A DNA stretch of 64,000 bases. Source: Bacillus sp. SJS (lineage in GTDB: Bacteria > Bacillota > Bacilli > Bacillales > Bacillaceae). Below are positions 53,712 to 63,563 of this stretch, piece after piece. The stretch spans positions 179,463-243,462 of the forward strand of contig NZ_JAQV02000024.1 of assembly GCF_000732485.2 (NCBI RefSeq). Reading direction: 5' to 3'. The notes beneath the pieces were generated by a model, which searched no databases, had not been told where the DNA came from, and saw only the letters and a program-made list of their open reading frames with translations. The position numbers and the translations under genes are program-made. Each line of letters starts with the position of its first letter. Position 1 is the first letter of the stretch.

Positions 53712-53802
53712 CTATCTTTATAGCCCCTATCACTCCGCGGCAGAAAAAACTTCTGCTCTCTGCACGTGGGCGTTCAGTATTTCACTATTTCCGCGATTAC
53801 TC

Positions 53803-53982
53803 TTACGGCTTTCTTTTATAAGTCCACTGCCTGTTGTGATTCGATGTTTCAGGAAAATGATCGCCGGCACTCAGCTTAATTTGCTTTGGATGCATGACGT
53901 TATCTCCCGTTTCTCCAATTTCTACATAAATGCCGTTGTTCGGCGCTTTTTGGCCTTCACGAAAACGATGCTGCTGTCCCAT
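53803..53982 (-). CDS. yjzC: YjzC-family small protein
   Basis: A 59-residue protein starting MGQQHRFREGQKAPNNGIYV and ending SNHNRQWTYKRKP. The GQKAPNNG-Y-x-E-I-G-E-T-G and FPETSNHNRQWTY landmarks are those of YjzC, and the gene stands between argF and yjzD as expected. GGAGGG lies 6-8 nt before the ATG. Function unknown; it is rich in polar residues and has no membrane segment. Confidence 0.88.
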   Translation of the reverse strand: MGQQHRFREGQKAPNNGIYVEIGETGDNVMHPKQIKLSAGDHFPETSNHNRQWTYKRKP

Positions 53983-54023
53983 GTCAAACCCTCCTAATCA
54001 ATGTTCCTGCATAGTATGCCCGT

Positions 54024-54965
54024 TTAGCAGAGAATCATTTTTAAAAGAGCTTTTTGAGCATGAAGACGGTTTTCAGCCTGCTGGAAGACAGCAGATTGAG
54101 GTCCATCGATCACTTCTGCGGTAACTTCTTCTTCGCGATGAGCGGGAAGACAATGGAGAAAATGGGCGTCAGGCTTCGCAAAGTTCATCAATTCCGCATT
54201 CACCTGGAATCCCTCAAAATCCTTCAGCCTCTTCATTGACTCCTCTTCCTGTCCCATACTGGTCCACACATCCGAATACAGAATATCTGCTCCTGCTGCG
54301 GCTTTTTGTGGAGAGCATGTAAATTCAAGCTTTGAGCCGGTTTGTTTTGATATGTTTTTCACTTCTTTTATAACGGATTCATCAGCTTCATACCCTTTAG
54401 GTGATGCCAGGGTAAAATCCATTCCCATCTTTACACAGGCAATCATAAGGGAATGGGCTACATTGTTGCCATCCCCTACGTATGCAATTTTTTTCCCGGA
54501 GAAGCTGCCTTTCAGCTCCTGAATCGTCAATAAATCTGCCAATGCCTGGCAGGGATGGTATAAATCCGTCAAACCGTTAATGACTGGGACTGTAGCATGC
54601 GCAGCCAGTTCGGCGGCCTTTTCATGCTCGAATGTGCGAATCATAATCGCGTCGACGTATGACGAGAGTACCTTCGCGGTATCAGCGATGGTTTCTCCTC
54701 TTCCTAGCTGCAGATCGCTGCTGCTTAAAAACAGGGCATGCCCGCCTAGCTGAAGCATTCCAGCTTCGAAGGATACGCGTGTTCTCGTTGAAGATTTTTC
54801 GAAAATCATGGCAAGCGTCTTACCTTTCAGAGATGACTCAATCGGTGCTTTTTTCAAAGCCGCTGCCTCATTAAGAAGAGCATGGATGAGATAGGCATCC
54901 AGCTCTAAAAGGGTTAAAAAATCCTGCCCCTTCAAGCTTTGCTGTTCATTCGTTAAGGCGTGCAT
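54024..54965 (-). CDS. argF: Ornithine carbamoyltransferase
   Basis: Joins carbamoyl phosphate and ornithine to make citrulline. The 313-residue enzyme has the carbamoyl-phosphate loop STRTR (FEKSSTRTRVSFEAGM), HPCQALADLLTIQE, and the ornithine-binding HCLPAHREEEV. It overlaps carB by 13 nt and is the last gene of the arginine operon. AAAGGAAG precedes the ATG. Confidence 0.96.
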   Translation of the reverse strand: MHALTNEQQSLKGQDFLTLLELDAYLIHALLNEAAALKKAPIESSLKGKTLAMIFEKSSTRTRVSFEAGMLQLGGHALFLSSSDLQLGRGETIADTAKVLSSYVDAIMIRTFEHEKAAELAAHATVPVINGLTDLYHPCQALADLLTIQELKGSFSGKKIAYVGDGNNVAHSLMIACVKMGMDFTLASPKGYEADESVIKEVKNISKQTGSKLEFTCSPQKAAAGADILYSDVWTSMGQEEESMKRLKDFEGFQVNAELMNFAKPDAHFLHCLPAHREEEVTAEVIDGPQSAVFQQAENRLHAQKALLKMILC

Positions 54966-57955
54966 GCGCCCACTTCCTTTCTGCTTTGGATTGGAATCGG
55001 CCCTGCTGAAGCTGCCGCCTTCCCTTTTATATACGCTAAATACGTCTCTTTTTCTGTCAGCACCCGCTGTCCATATGCCAGTGCAGTTTTTCTCGCCGAT
55101 TCGTTGCCGTTGGGGCTATACAATACACAGGATTTCAGCTGCTCTTGGCTTAAGGTTTGCGCGTCCGTCAGAAGATTCTTTTCCTTGCCGTCGTCAAACA
55201 CTTTATTTAGGGCCTCTTCAAGGCTTTTGCCAATACACATACCTTCCCCTGTAGATTTCATCTCCGGTCCAAGGTCCAGTTTTTGATCATGAAGAGCATG
55301 GGTAGAGAATACAGGGAATTTTACAGCTGTAAACGCCGCATCATGGCTCTGATCGATTAATTCTCCTCCGAGAAGCGCCTTCGTGGCTGCTTCAATCAAG
55401 GAGCTTTGCACCACTTTGCTTACGACCGGTGCAGTCCTGCTTGCCCGGGGATTTACTTCCAGGACATAGATTTGCTCTCCTTCGATGATGAATTGAATAT
55501 TCATAATTCCTTTGTAACCCAAAGAGAGGGCGATTAAAGAAGCATAGTCCTTTAACGTTTGAATTTGTTTTACCGAATAGGATTGAGCGGGAAGGATGGC
55601 CATACTGTCACCAGAATGCACACCTGCGCGCTCCACATGCTCGATAATTAGCGGAATCCAAACATTTTTCCCATCTGAAACAAGATCCAGCTCCGCTTCA
55701 TTTCCTTCGGTGTAGTGATCAACGAGAACCGGGAATACATCCGGCCCTGCTTTTAGGAGAAGGGCTTTTAGCTGCTCTTCATTTTCTGCCACCACCATTC
55801 CCTTTCCTCCAATTACGTAAGAAGGGCGAAGAAGGATCGGAAATCCGATTTCTTTCGCTGCGGCTTCCGCTTCCTCTGCCGTAAGGGCACTTGATCCTTT
55901 TACATGGGGGATCCCGCATTCGTCAAGCAGCTGATAAAAAGCATCGCGGTCTTCCAGTTTAAAAAGCGTTTGATGATCGGTTCCAAGCAGCGTGACCCCT
56001 GCCTCTTCAAGCTTTTCGGCAAGATTTATCGCCGTCTGTCCTCCATACTGCACGATGACAGCATCCGCTTGTTCATGCTCAATTACATTCATGACATATT
56101 CAAAGGTGAGCGGTTCAAAATAGAGCCGGTCTGCCAATTCATAATCTGTACTCACTGTCTCTGGATTGCTGTTGATCATAATCGCTTCACAGCCCATTTT
56201 CTTTAATGCTTTTATTCCATGGACGGCACTGTAGTCAAACTCAATTCCCTGCCCGATCCGATTTGGTCCTGAGCCAATGATCAGGACACGTTTTGCCCCG
56301 CTTTTCTCCGGAATCAGCTCTTGTTCACCAAAATAAGCCGAATAAAAATAATTCGTTCTTGCTTCAAATTCTGCCGCACATGTGTCGACAATTTTATAGA
56401 CCGCTTCAATGCCCCATTTTCTGCGAAGCTCTCTGACTTCATTCTCCTGACAGTCAGCCCATAGCGCAATGGACGGATCTGAAAAGCCTTTTTCCTTCCA
56501 GCGTGCAAGCTGTTCCTTTTCTATAACGGACGAAATGTTCATCTCCTGTTCCATTTTTATAATGGATTGGACAACAGCCAAGAAATAGCGGTCAATTTGG
56601 GTCATGCTATGAATGTCCTCCAAGGTGCTCCCTCTTCTCATGCTTTCGGCAATGGCGAAAAACCGGCGGTCATCCGCATGCTTGATGAGTTGAACAAGCT
56701 CTTCGTCCGTTTGCTGAGCTATTTCAGGGGAAAAAGCTCCTATTGTATCAAGCTCAAGAGAGTCAAGTGCTTTAAGAAACCCTGCTTCCATGTTTCTGGA
56801 AAGCGACATGACTTCTCCGGTTGCTTTCATTTTTGTTCCGAGCAGACGGTCCAGGTCTTTGAATTTATCAAAGGGCCATCTCGGAAATTTGACTGCCACA
56901 TAATCAAGTGCCGGTTCAAAGCTTGCGTAAGTTGTTTCGGTTAACGGATTTTTTAATTCATTTAGGGTAAAACCGAGTGCAAGCTTTGCAGCAATCCGGG
57001 CAATGGGATAACCGGTTGCCTTTGAGGCTAAAGCGGATGAACGGCTCACCCTAGGATTCACTTCAATGACAAAGTACTGCTTACTTTCCGGATCGAGGGC
57101 AAATTGAATGTTGCAGCCCCCAATGATGCCGAGCTCTCCAATAATTTTTAAAGCCGACTGTCTAAGCATGTGGTATTCTTTGTCCGTTAGTGTCTGGGAT
57201 GGGGCAACAACAATGGAGTCTCCCGTGTGAATTCCGACAGGATCGAAATTTTCCATATTGCAGATGGTGACCGATGTTCCCGCCGCATCCCGCATGACCT
57301 CGTACTCCACTTCCTTAAAACCGGCAATGCTTTTTTCCACCAGGCACTGATGAATTGGACTTGCTTCTAATCCATGAAGCAGCATTTGTTCAAGCTCTTT
57401 CTCCGTTCTGGCAATACCGCCGCCTTTGCCGCCAAGAGTATAGGCGGGACGGATAATGATGGGATATCCGATTTCTTTGGCAAAATCAGCACCCTTCGCC
57501 ACATCATTTACAATCATGCTTTCAGGAACCGGCTCTTTCATGTCATGCATGAGCTTTCTGAATTGCTCCCTGTCTTCCCCTTTTTTTATGGAAGCGGCGG
57601 AGGTTCCAAGAAGTTTGACTCCAAATCGGTCAAGTACACCCTTTTCGTCCAATTCAAGTGCCAGATTTAACCCGGTTTGTCCGCCAACTGTCGGGAGCAG
57701 GCCATCCGGTTTTTCTTTTTCAATAATTTTCTCGATTGAAGATGCAGTCATCGGTTCAAAGTAGACTGTATCGGCAATATCCGGGTCTGTCATAATAGTC
57801 GCGGGGTTATTATTGATTAGAATGACTTCGCAGCCTTCTTCCTTCAAAGCGAGACAGGCCTGCGTTCCTGAATAATCAAATTCTGCTGCCTGGCCAATTA
57901 CGATTGGGCCGGACCCGATAACGAGAACTCGCTTAATGGCTTGATCCTTAGGCAT
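54953..57955 (-). CDS. carB: Arginine-specific carbamoyl-phosphate synthase large subunit
   Basis: A 1000-residue enzyme with two ATP-grasp halves (about 1-400 and 550-935), each with the GSGP-x-x-I-G-Q start (VLVIGSGPIVIGQAAEFDYS and VLIIGSGPNRIGQGIEFDYS), and a short MGS-like C-terminus. It is shorter than pyrimidine-type CarB (over 1060), as in the arginine-specific enzyme of Bacillus. I use the ATG 9 nt after GGGAG; it overlaps carA by 8 nt. Confidence 0.95.
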   Translation of the reverse strand: MPKDQAIKRVLVIGSGPIVIGQAAEFDYSGTQACLALKEEGCEVILINNNPATIMTDPDIADTVYFEPMTASSIEKIIEKEKPDGLLPTVGGQTGLNLALELDEKGVLDRFGVKLLGTSAASIKKGEDREQFRKLMHDMKEPVPESMIVNDVAKGADFAKEIGYPIIIRPAYTLGGKGGGIARTEKELEQMLLHGLEASPIHQCLVEKSIAGFKEVEYEVMRDAAGTSVTICNMENFDPVGIHTGDSIVVAPSQTLTDKEYHMLRQSALKIIGELGIIGGCNIQFALDPESKQYFVIEVNPRVSRSSALASKATGYPIARIAAKLALGFTLNELKNPLTETTYASFEPALDYVAVKFPRWPFDKFKDLDRLLGTKMKATGEVMSLSRNMEAGFLKALDSLELDTIGAFSPEIAQQTDEELVQLIKHADDRRFFAIAESMRRGSTLEDIHSMTQIDRYFLAVVQSIIKMEQEMNISSVIEKEQLARWKEKGFSDPSIALWADCQENEVRELRRKWGIEAVYKIVDTCAAEFEARTNYFYSAYFGEQELIPEKSGAKRVLIIGSGPNRIGQGIEFDYSAVHGIKALKKMGCEAIMINSNPETVSTDYELADRLYFEPLTFEYVMNVIEHEQADAVIVQYGGQTAINLAEKLEEAGVTLLGTDHQTLFKLEDRDAFYQLLDECGIPHVKGSSALTAEEAEAAAKEIGFPILLRPSYVIGGKGMVVAENEEQLKALLLKAGPDVFPVLVDHYTEGNEAELDLVSDGKNVWIPLIIEHVERAGVHSGDSMAILPAQSYSVKQIQTLKDYASLIALSLGYKGIMNIQFIIEGEQIYVLEVNPRASRTAPVVSKVVQSSLIEAATKALLGGELIDQSHDAAFTAVKFPVFSTHALHDQKLDLGPEMKSTGEGMCIGKSLEEALNKVFDDGKEKNLLTDAQTLSQEQLKSCVLYSPNGNESARKTALAYGQRVLTEKETYLAYIKGKAAASAGPIPIQSRKEVGACTP

Positions 57956-59009
57956 AGATAGCAACTCTCCCTGTCTGATTCATCATCGCTTTGTATTCAT
58001 CAAAGATCCATTCGCTTTCACGCGGTCCAGGATTTGCTTCCGGATGAAATTGAACGGAAAGAATTTGTTTTTCCGGATGGAATAATCCTTCCACACTTCC
58101 GTCATTAACATTTTCAAAGCGAATTTTTAGCTCCTGAGTGCCCTTGTTTCTTTTTACAACGTAGCTGTGGTTTTGAGAGGTCATGAATACCTTTCCCGTT
58201 TCCCTGTCCAGTACAGGATGATTTGCGCCGCGATGGCCGAATGGCAGCTTTTCGGTATCCTCGCCATGGGCGAGAGCAAGGAGCTGGTGCCCTAAACAGA
58301 TGCCGAGTACCGGGAAGGCACGTGCAATTTTTTTAACGGCCGATAAATACCCTGCAAGCTGCTTTGGATCACCGGGACCGTTGGAAAAAACAACGCCATC
58401 CGGATGAAGATCAAACACCGCCTCCATTTTTTCATAAGGAAGAACCGTAACCTTTTGGCCGCGTTCAATCAAAGCAGTCAGGATCGATTTTTTAAATCCA
58501 AAATCAATGAGCACGGTATGCTGGATACCATTTCCATGTGTAGACGTTTCCCCGCCGCTATGCTCCGGCAGTTTAATTGGCGGTACATTGGCTGCTGGAA
58601 CTGACGTGATTTTCGCGTTCATTGTTCCGGAAGACCGGATGTTTTTCACTAAATATCGCGTATCTACATGATGCAAGAACGGAATCTTCCACTTTTTCAA
58701 ATACGCTTGCAGGCTGTATACCGCTTCATAATGAGAGAACGCTTCACAGCATTCATAAAATACAGCCCCTTTAATTTGTGGTCGCTTGCTTTCAAAATCC
58801 TCTAAATTGATTCCGTAATTTCCGATAAGCGGATACGTAAATACAAGGATTTGGTTCTGATAGGACGGATCGCTTAAAACCTCCTGATAACCCGTCATAC
58901 CTGTAAAAAATACAGCTTCGCCTTCCGTTTCCGGCTGAGCTTCATCTCCAAGCTCCCCTGCTAATTCCAATCCGTTTTCAAGCTTGATGTACCCTTTCAT
59001 TCCATTCAC
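57948..59009 (-). CDS. carA: Arginine-specific carbamoyl-phosphate synthase small subunit
   Basis: A 353-residue glutamine amidotransferase subunit supplying ammonia to CarB. The class I triad is visible: Cys in VLGICLGHQLLALAHG (about residue 245) and His/Glu in SVQFHPEANPGP. The N-terminal CPSase_sm domain (GYQEVLSDPSYQNQIL) is complete. GAGGTG precedes the ATG. Arginine-box-like sequences lie in the short gap before it. Confidence 0.95.
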   Translation of the reverse strand: MNGMKGYIKLENGLELAGELGDEAQPETEGEAVFFTGMTGYQEVLSDPSYQNQILVFTYPLIGNYGINLEDFESKRPQIKGAVFYECCEAFSHYEAVYSLQAYLKKWKIPFLHHVDTRYLVKNIRSSGTMNAKITSVPAANVPPIKLPEHSGGETSTHGNGIQHTVLIDFGFKKSILTALIERGQKVTVLPYEKMEAVFDLHPDGVVFSNGPGDPKQLAGYLSAVKKIARAFPVLGICLGHQLLALAHGEDTEKLPFGHRGANHPVLDRETGKVFMTSQNHSYVVKRNKGTQELKIRFENVNDGSVEGLFHPEKQILSVQFHPEANPGPRESEWIFDEYKAMMNQTGRVAIYA

Positions 59010-59017
59010 CTCATTTT

Positions 59018-59053
59018 TGTATATTAATTAATAATTATGTATTTTTATTCATT
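59018..59053 (-). promoter_or_regulatory. Tandem arginine boxes between argD and carA
   Basis: On the minus strand ATGAATAAAAATACAT is one mismatch from the B. subtilis-type arginine box (TGAATAAAAATTCA), and TTATTAATTAATATACA adjoins it. ArgR/AhrC would bind here when arginine is plentiful. This suggests an internal operator, perhaps with an internal promoter, in the operon. Confidence 0.6.
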
Positions 59054-59068
59054 TTTACTTAAAAAAAT

Positions 59069-60223
59069 TTAGACGCTTGCTTTGGAATGGAGGTCAAGAA
59101 CCGCTTTTAGCATGGCAACAGCCATCCTGCACTCTTCATCTGTACTATTAATAGGCGGCAGCAGGCGGATGACATTCTCTCCCGCAGGCAAGACGAGCAG
59201 CCCGTTTTCTCTAAGCTCTGAAATGATGCCGGCAACTGGACCATTCCACTCAATGCCAATCATCATTCCCTTTCCCCTAACCTCATTGACCATGGGAAGG
59301 ATCTCCAGTTCACTTTTGAGGTGGTTCATTAGATTCTCTCCATTTTTCTGAACAGCATCCAGAAACCCATCTTCAAGAACGGTTTCAAGAACAGCCTTCA
59401 CTGCAGCCATCGCCAGTGGATTGCCTCCAAAGGTGGATCCGTGCGAACCAGGCTGAAAGGAAGGAGTGCATTCACTTTTGCCAAGCATCGCCCCTACAGG
59501 AAATCCATTCCCTAAACCTTTGGCTGAGGTGACGATGTCAGGGGTTATTAGCCCCTCATGGGCAAACAATTTACCGGTACGGCCTATCCCTGTTTGGACT
59601 TCATCCACAATCAGCAAGCAGCCTAAAGTTTTGCAGGTTTCCTCGACTTTTTGTAAAAACGCTTCCGTTCCCGGCACGACTCCGCCCTCACCTTGAATGA
59701 TTTCAAGCATAATGGCCGCGCAGTTTTCTCCATCAAGTTCATCCAGTGCACTTAGATCGTTGTATGGTAAATATTCAAAGAACGGAAGCATTTCTCCGTA
59801 GCCTGCCCTGACTTTTTCCTGGCCAGTTGCGGCCATTGTGGCAAATGTCCGGCCATGGAAGGACTGCTTGAAGGTGACAATCTTCCCTTTTCCCGTATGT
59901 TTCCTCGCAAGCTTGATCGCTGCTTCATTCGCCTCTGCACCGCTGTTGCAAAAAAATACCGCATCAGCAAACGAATGCTTCGTTAAAAGTCCGGCAGCTT
60001 CTTCCTGCAGTTCAATCCTGAATAAGTTTGAAACATGCCATACTTTGTCAAGCTGCTCCGCTACTGCTTGCTTAACAGGCTCAAACTGATGGCCGAGGCT
60101 GCACACCGCGATCCCTGAGATAAAATCTAGGTATTTATTCCCCTCCTTATCCTTAACCCAGGATCCTTTTCCTTCTTCAATGGTGAGATTCCACCGCGCA
60201 TATGTAGGAAATAAAGAACTCAT
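59069..60223 (-). CDS. argD: Acetylornithine aminotransferase
   Basis: A 384-residue class III PLP aminotransferase converting N-acetylglutamate semialdehyde to N-acetylornithine. The PLP Lys is in TSAKGLGNGFPVGAM (about residue 240), LIVDEVQTGIGRTG gives the PLP-ring Asp, and FCNSGAEANEAAIKLARKH binds the phosphate. It overlaps argB by four bases (ATGA). Confidence 0.95.
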   Translation of the reverse strand: MSSLFPTYARWNLTIEEGKGSWVKDKEGNKYLDFISGIAVCSLGHQFEPVKQAVAEQLDKVWHVSNLFRIELQEEAAGLLTKHSFADAVFFCNSGAEANEAAIKLARKHTGKGKIVTFKQSFHGRTFATMAATGQEKVRAGYGEMLPFFEYLPYNDLSALDELDGENCAAIMLEIIQGEGGVVPGTEAFLQKVEETCKTLGCLLIVDEVQTGIGRTGKLFAHEGLITPDIVTSAKGLGNGFPVGAMLGKSECTPSFQPGSHGSTFGGNPLAMAAVKAVLETVLEDGFLDAVQKNGENLMNHLKSELEILPMVNEVRGKGMMIGIEWNGPVAGIISELRENGLLVLPAGENVIRLLPPINSTDEECRMAVAMLKAVLDLHSKASV

Positions 60224-60999
60224 CCTGCTGCCGCCTCCTTGTTAGGACAAATTTTTGTACCGAAAAATTCATTATCCTTTAGAAAAGCTTTCTTTCCGTT
60301 TACGATCACCACTTCTTTAAGCGTCCCTGATAACGAATTTACTGCAGCTTCTGCTTTTGGAATCATCCCTCCTGAGATGATGCCGCTTTTAATGCAGCCT
60401 TCGATCTCAGCCGGATCCGTTTCGCAAATAAGCTCACCGTTGTTTAGAATTCCATCCACATCTGTGACAAAAAGCAGCTTATCGGCATTTAGCGCCTGTG
60501 CAATGGCAGCAGCTGCCGTATCAGCATTTACGTTCAGTGTTTCAAACGCTTCGGTAACACCTAGGGGAGCGATGACAGGAATGTAATTCTGATTCAGCAA
60601 GAGCTCAAGCACATCCGTGTTTACCTTCTCAATTCCCCCTACCAATCCAAGCAGCTCTTCGTCAAGAATCCTGGCAGTTAGGAGACCGGCATCCTGACCT
60701 GATAAACCGACTGCGGAAAGTCCCCGTCTTTGGCACTCACCGGCAAGCTGTTTATTCAGCTTTCCTGCAAGGGTCATCTGAACGACATGTAATACTTCCT
60801 TTGTTGTTTTCCGCTGACCGTTCTTAAATTCTGTCTGAATCTTCATTTGCTTTAGCGTATTGGTTATATCAGGTCCGCCGCCATGAACAAGAACGACGTT
60901 CCATCCTGAATTCTTTAAGGAATGAATGGAGGAGAAAAAAGAATCTGAAAGCTCGGAAATAATGCTTCCCCCGCATTTGATCACCACGACTGGCCTCAC
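60220..60999 (-). CDS. argB: Acetylglutamate kinase
   Basis: A 259-residue amino-acid kinase phosphorylating N-acetylglutamate. It starts RPVVVIKCGGSIISELS (Lys and Gly loop for ATP) and has LVHGGGPDITNTLKQM and NADTAAAAIAQALNADKLLF. I use the GTG after GAAGGGGG, trimming 11 residues. It lacks the N-terminal helix of arginine-inhibited hexameric kinases. Confidence 0.94.
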   Translation of the reverse strand: MRPVVVIKCGGSIISELSDSFFSSIHSLKNSGWNVVLVHGGGPDITNTLKQMKIQTEFKNGQRKTTKEVLHVVQMTLAGKLNKQLAGECQRRGLSAVGLSGQDAGLLTARILDEELLGLVGGIEKVNTDVLELLLNQNYIPVIAPLGVTEAFETLNVNADTAAAAIAQALNADKLLFVTDVDGILNNGELICETDPAEIEGCIKSGIISGGMIPKAEAAVNSLSGTLKEVVIVNGKKAFLKDNEFFGTKICPNKEAAAG

Positions 61000-61012
61000 T
61001 GTTTTTCCCCCT

Positions 61013-62218
61013 TCACGTTCTGTAGCTCGCATTGATTTTCACATAATCATATGTGAGATCACAGCCCCATGCGGTTGCTTCCGCATCACCAGCCGCTAGA
61101 CTCACGCGGATCATAAGGGTTTTATGCTTCAAATACTCTGCTGCTTTTTCCTCGCTAAAATCCTGTGGTTCCCCTTTGCTGAACAGACATTGTCCGCCAA
61201 GCCAGATCTCGGTTTGATCCGGATCGACGGATGCCCGGCTATGCCCAATAGCTCCAATGATCCGCCCCCAATTCGCATCTTCACCAAAAACCGCTGTTTT
61301 CACTAGACTCGACCCTACTACTTTTTTCGCGGTTTCTCTAGCTTCCTGAACGGAAGCAGCACCGGTAACCTGAACCTCAATCAGCTTGGTCGCGCCCTCT
61401 CCATCCTTAGCGATTTGTTTGGCGAGATCCTTGCAAACCTCCTGGAATCCGTTTTTGAAAACCTCCCATTGAGGATGGTCCGGGGTTAGCAAATCATTTT
61501 CTGCCATCCCATTTGCAAGCACAAGCACCATATCATTGGTGGATGTTTCTCCATCCACTGTAATCTGATTAAAAGATGTGTCTGTTGCCTCGCTTAACAG
61601 CAGCTGAAGATGAACAGAATCAATAGCGGCATCTGTGGTAATAAACCCCAGCATGGTTGCCATGTTCGGATGAATCATTCCTGAACCCTTTGCTGCCCCG
61701 CCAATCCATACTTCCTTTCCATCGATGGCAAGCTTTAATCCCGTGTGCTTAACGCCCGTATCGGTAGTAAGAATAGCTGTCTCAAAGGAATGGCCGCTTT
61801 CTTTTGTGCTTGCCGGGTTCAAAAGCGGAATTCCCTCCAGGATTTTCTCCATATTCATTTGTTCGCCGATCACCCCTGTTGAAGCAACAGCGGTCAAGTA
61901 TTCATTAATACCAAACCTTTCAGCGCACGCGCGTCTCATTTGATAGGCATCCGCCAGACCCTGTTTTCCTGTGCATGCATTTGCATTGCCGCTATTAACA
62001 ATCAAAGCCTGAATTTTTTTACCTGCGGAAATGCTTTCCTGTGTTACTTTTAATGGTGCAGCTTGAAAATGGCTCTGTGTATAGACAGCAGCGGCACTTG
62101 CCGGCACCTCGCTTAAAATGACGCCTAAATCTTTTTTGGAGTACCGAAGGCCGCAATGGACCCCATCTGCACTAAATCCTTTCGGCGATACGACAGATCC
62201 ATGATTTACAATCGTCAT
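61013..62218 (-). CDS. argJ: Bifunctional ornithine acetyltransferase/N-acetylglutamate synthase
   Basis: A 401-residue autoprocessing enzyme that recycles the acetyl group. The self-cleavage site before Thr is in KGSGMIHPNMATMLGF (about residue 190), and HFQAAPLKVTQ and DGETSTNDMVLVLANG are typical. I use the ATG 5 nt after GGAGG; the longer frame has 11 extra residues. It lies between argC and argB in the usual order. Confidence 0.94.
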   Translation of the reverse strand: MTIVNHGSVVSPKGFSADGVHCGLRYSKKDLGVILSEVPASAAAVYTQSHFQAAPLKVTQESISAGKKIQALIVNSGNANACTGKQGLADAYQMRRACAERFGINEYLTAVASTGVIGEQMNMEKILEGIPLLNPASTKESGHSFETAILTTDTGVKHTGLKLAIDGKEVWIGGAAKGSGMIHPNMATMLGFITTDAAIDSVHLQLLLSEATDTSFNQITVDGETSTNDMVLVLANGMAENDLLTPDHPQWEVFKNGFQEVCKDLAKQIAKDGEGATKLIEVQVTGAASVQEARETAKKVVGSSLVKTAVFGEDANWGRIIGAIGHSRASVDPDQTEIWLGGQCLFSKGEPQDFSEEKAAEYLKHKTLMIRVSLAAGDAEATAWGCDLTYDYVKINASYRT

Positions 62219-62317
62219 GGATGCCTCCATTACTTCCTGCACATTCAACACTCCCGAACATTTATTTTTATAAGGCAGCTTAGATCAGCTGGACATGTAT
62301 TCGCTTTTCTAATGACT

Positions 62318-63346
62318 TTATGGATACACAGGAACAAGCCTTAGCCCTGTCTGTTCATCCCATGCATTCATCAAATTGTAATTTTGAACCGCCTGCCCGG
62401 CAGCTCCCTTCATCAAGTTATCAATAACGGAGGCAATTACAACCCTGCCCGTGCGTTCATCAACTTTTAACCCAATATCGCAAAAATTTGAGCCCGCTAC
62501 TTCCTTCGTCTGCGGTTCACTTCCCGGCTTACGCACTCTTACAAATGGAGCCTGCTCATAAAAAGACTGATAGCTCTCGATCAGCATCTCTGTACTGATT
62601 CCTTCGGTCAGCGTCACATACATCGTCGCCATAATCCCTCTCGTCATCGGGACAAGATGAGGGGTGAAGCTAATTGTGACAGGCTCTCCCATCCACTGGC
62701 CAAGCTGCTGCTCAATCTCAGGAATGTGCTGGTGCTCTCCAATCTTGTAAACTTTGAAATTCTCATTAAGCTCGGAATAATGTGTTCCAAGGCCTGCCTT
62801 TCTTCCAGCCCCGGAAATACCTGACTTCGCATCTATGATAATCGATGCCGGATCGATGGCATGCTGATGAATAAGCGGTGCAAGCCCAAGCAAGGAGGCC
62901 GTCGGATAACAACCGGGATTTGAAAGGACCTTCGTTTCCGTAATGTTCACCCGGTTTAATTCAGATAATCCATACACGGCTTGTTCCAGAATTTCTTCCG
63001 GCGCCGGAGGCCGTTTATACCATCTCTCATAATCGCTGCCGTTTTTAAGTCTGAGATCTCCGGATAAGTCAATCACTTTAAACCCTTTATTCAACAGCTT
63101 AGGCGTCAATTCAGCCGATACTCCTGGAGGGGCTGCGATAAACATGATATCGATTCCTTCCGCTTCGTCCACGTTTCGCAAGGGTTCATCCTCGATGCTG
63201 TTCAAATGAGGGTATACATCCGAATAGAGATTGCCTCCTTGAGAGGATGTATATAATATACATTTATCTGTATAAGGATGATTCACTAGCAATCTATAAA
63301 GCTCAATTCCTCCATAACCAGTAGACCCTACAATTCCTATGTTCAA
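62318..63346 (-). CDS. argC: N-acetyl-gamma-glutamyl-phosphate reductase
   Basis: A 342-residue NADPH enzyme of arginine synthesis. The Rossmann start GIVGSTGYGGIELYRLL and the catalytic Cys in VLSNPGCYPTASLLGL are plain, as is PHLVPMTRGI. I use the TTG after GGCGGG; the open frame continues 34 codons upstream through the promoter and is not coding. It is the first gene of the operon. Confidence 0.94.
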   Translation of the reverse strand: MNIGIVGSTGYGGIELYRLLVNHPYTDKCILYTSSQGGNLYSDVYPHLNSIEDEPLRNVDEAEGIDIMFIAAPPGVSAELTPKLLNKGFKVIDLSGDLRLKNGSDYERWYKRPPAPEEILEQAVYGLSELNRVNITETKVLSNPGCYPTASLLGLAPLIHQHAIDPASIIIDAKSGISGAGRKAGLGTHYSELNENFKVYKIGEHQHIPEIEQQLGQWMGEPVTISFTPHLVPMTRGIMATMYVTLTEGISTEMLIESYQSFYEQAPFVRVRKPGSEPQTKEVAGSNFCDIGLKVDERTGRVVIASVIDNLMKGAAGQAVQNYNLMNAWDEQTGLRLVPVYP

Positions 63347-63383
63347 ACCATCACCCGCCGTATCATTCTTTGAATTAGTTACC

Positions 63384-63412
63384 ATTATAAATACGCATAT
63401 AAATAAAATCAA
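63384..63412 (-). promoter_or_regulatory. Sigma-A promoter of the arginine operon
   Basis: Minus strand TTGATT, 17 nt, TATAAT, about 38 nt before the argC start. AT-rich near-palindromes (ATAAATATACAG and TGCGTATTTATAAT) overlap it and may be ArgR sites, though none is a close match. Confidence 0.68.
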
Positions 63413-63563
63413 CTGTATATTTATAATTTTATTGACGAACTCTGGCAAATAAGCTCCTAAACTCCTTTACAGCGGTGGTGTAAGGGACAGAGAATTTTTT
63501 TCGGGAACGATTTTAGGAGAACGAATCGTATTTATGTTTGATCAGCGCGGGAAAATTTTTTGG
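63413..63563. other. Region upstream of the argC promoter
   Basis: No gene or recognised signal is seen between the argC promoter and the GGGCC array. Confidence 0.4.

Noticed and set aside
54960..55286. Long plus-strand frames over carB and argF
   Set aside because: They are shadows of the arginine genes on the other strand, which have clear catalytic motifs.
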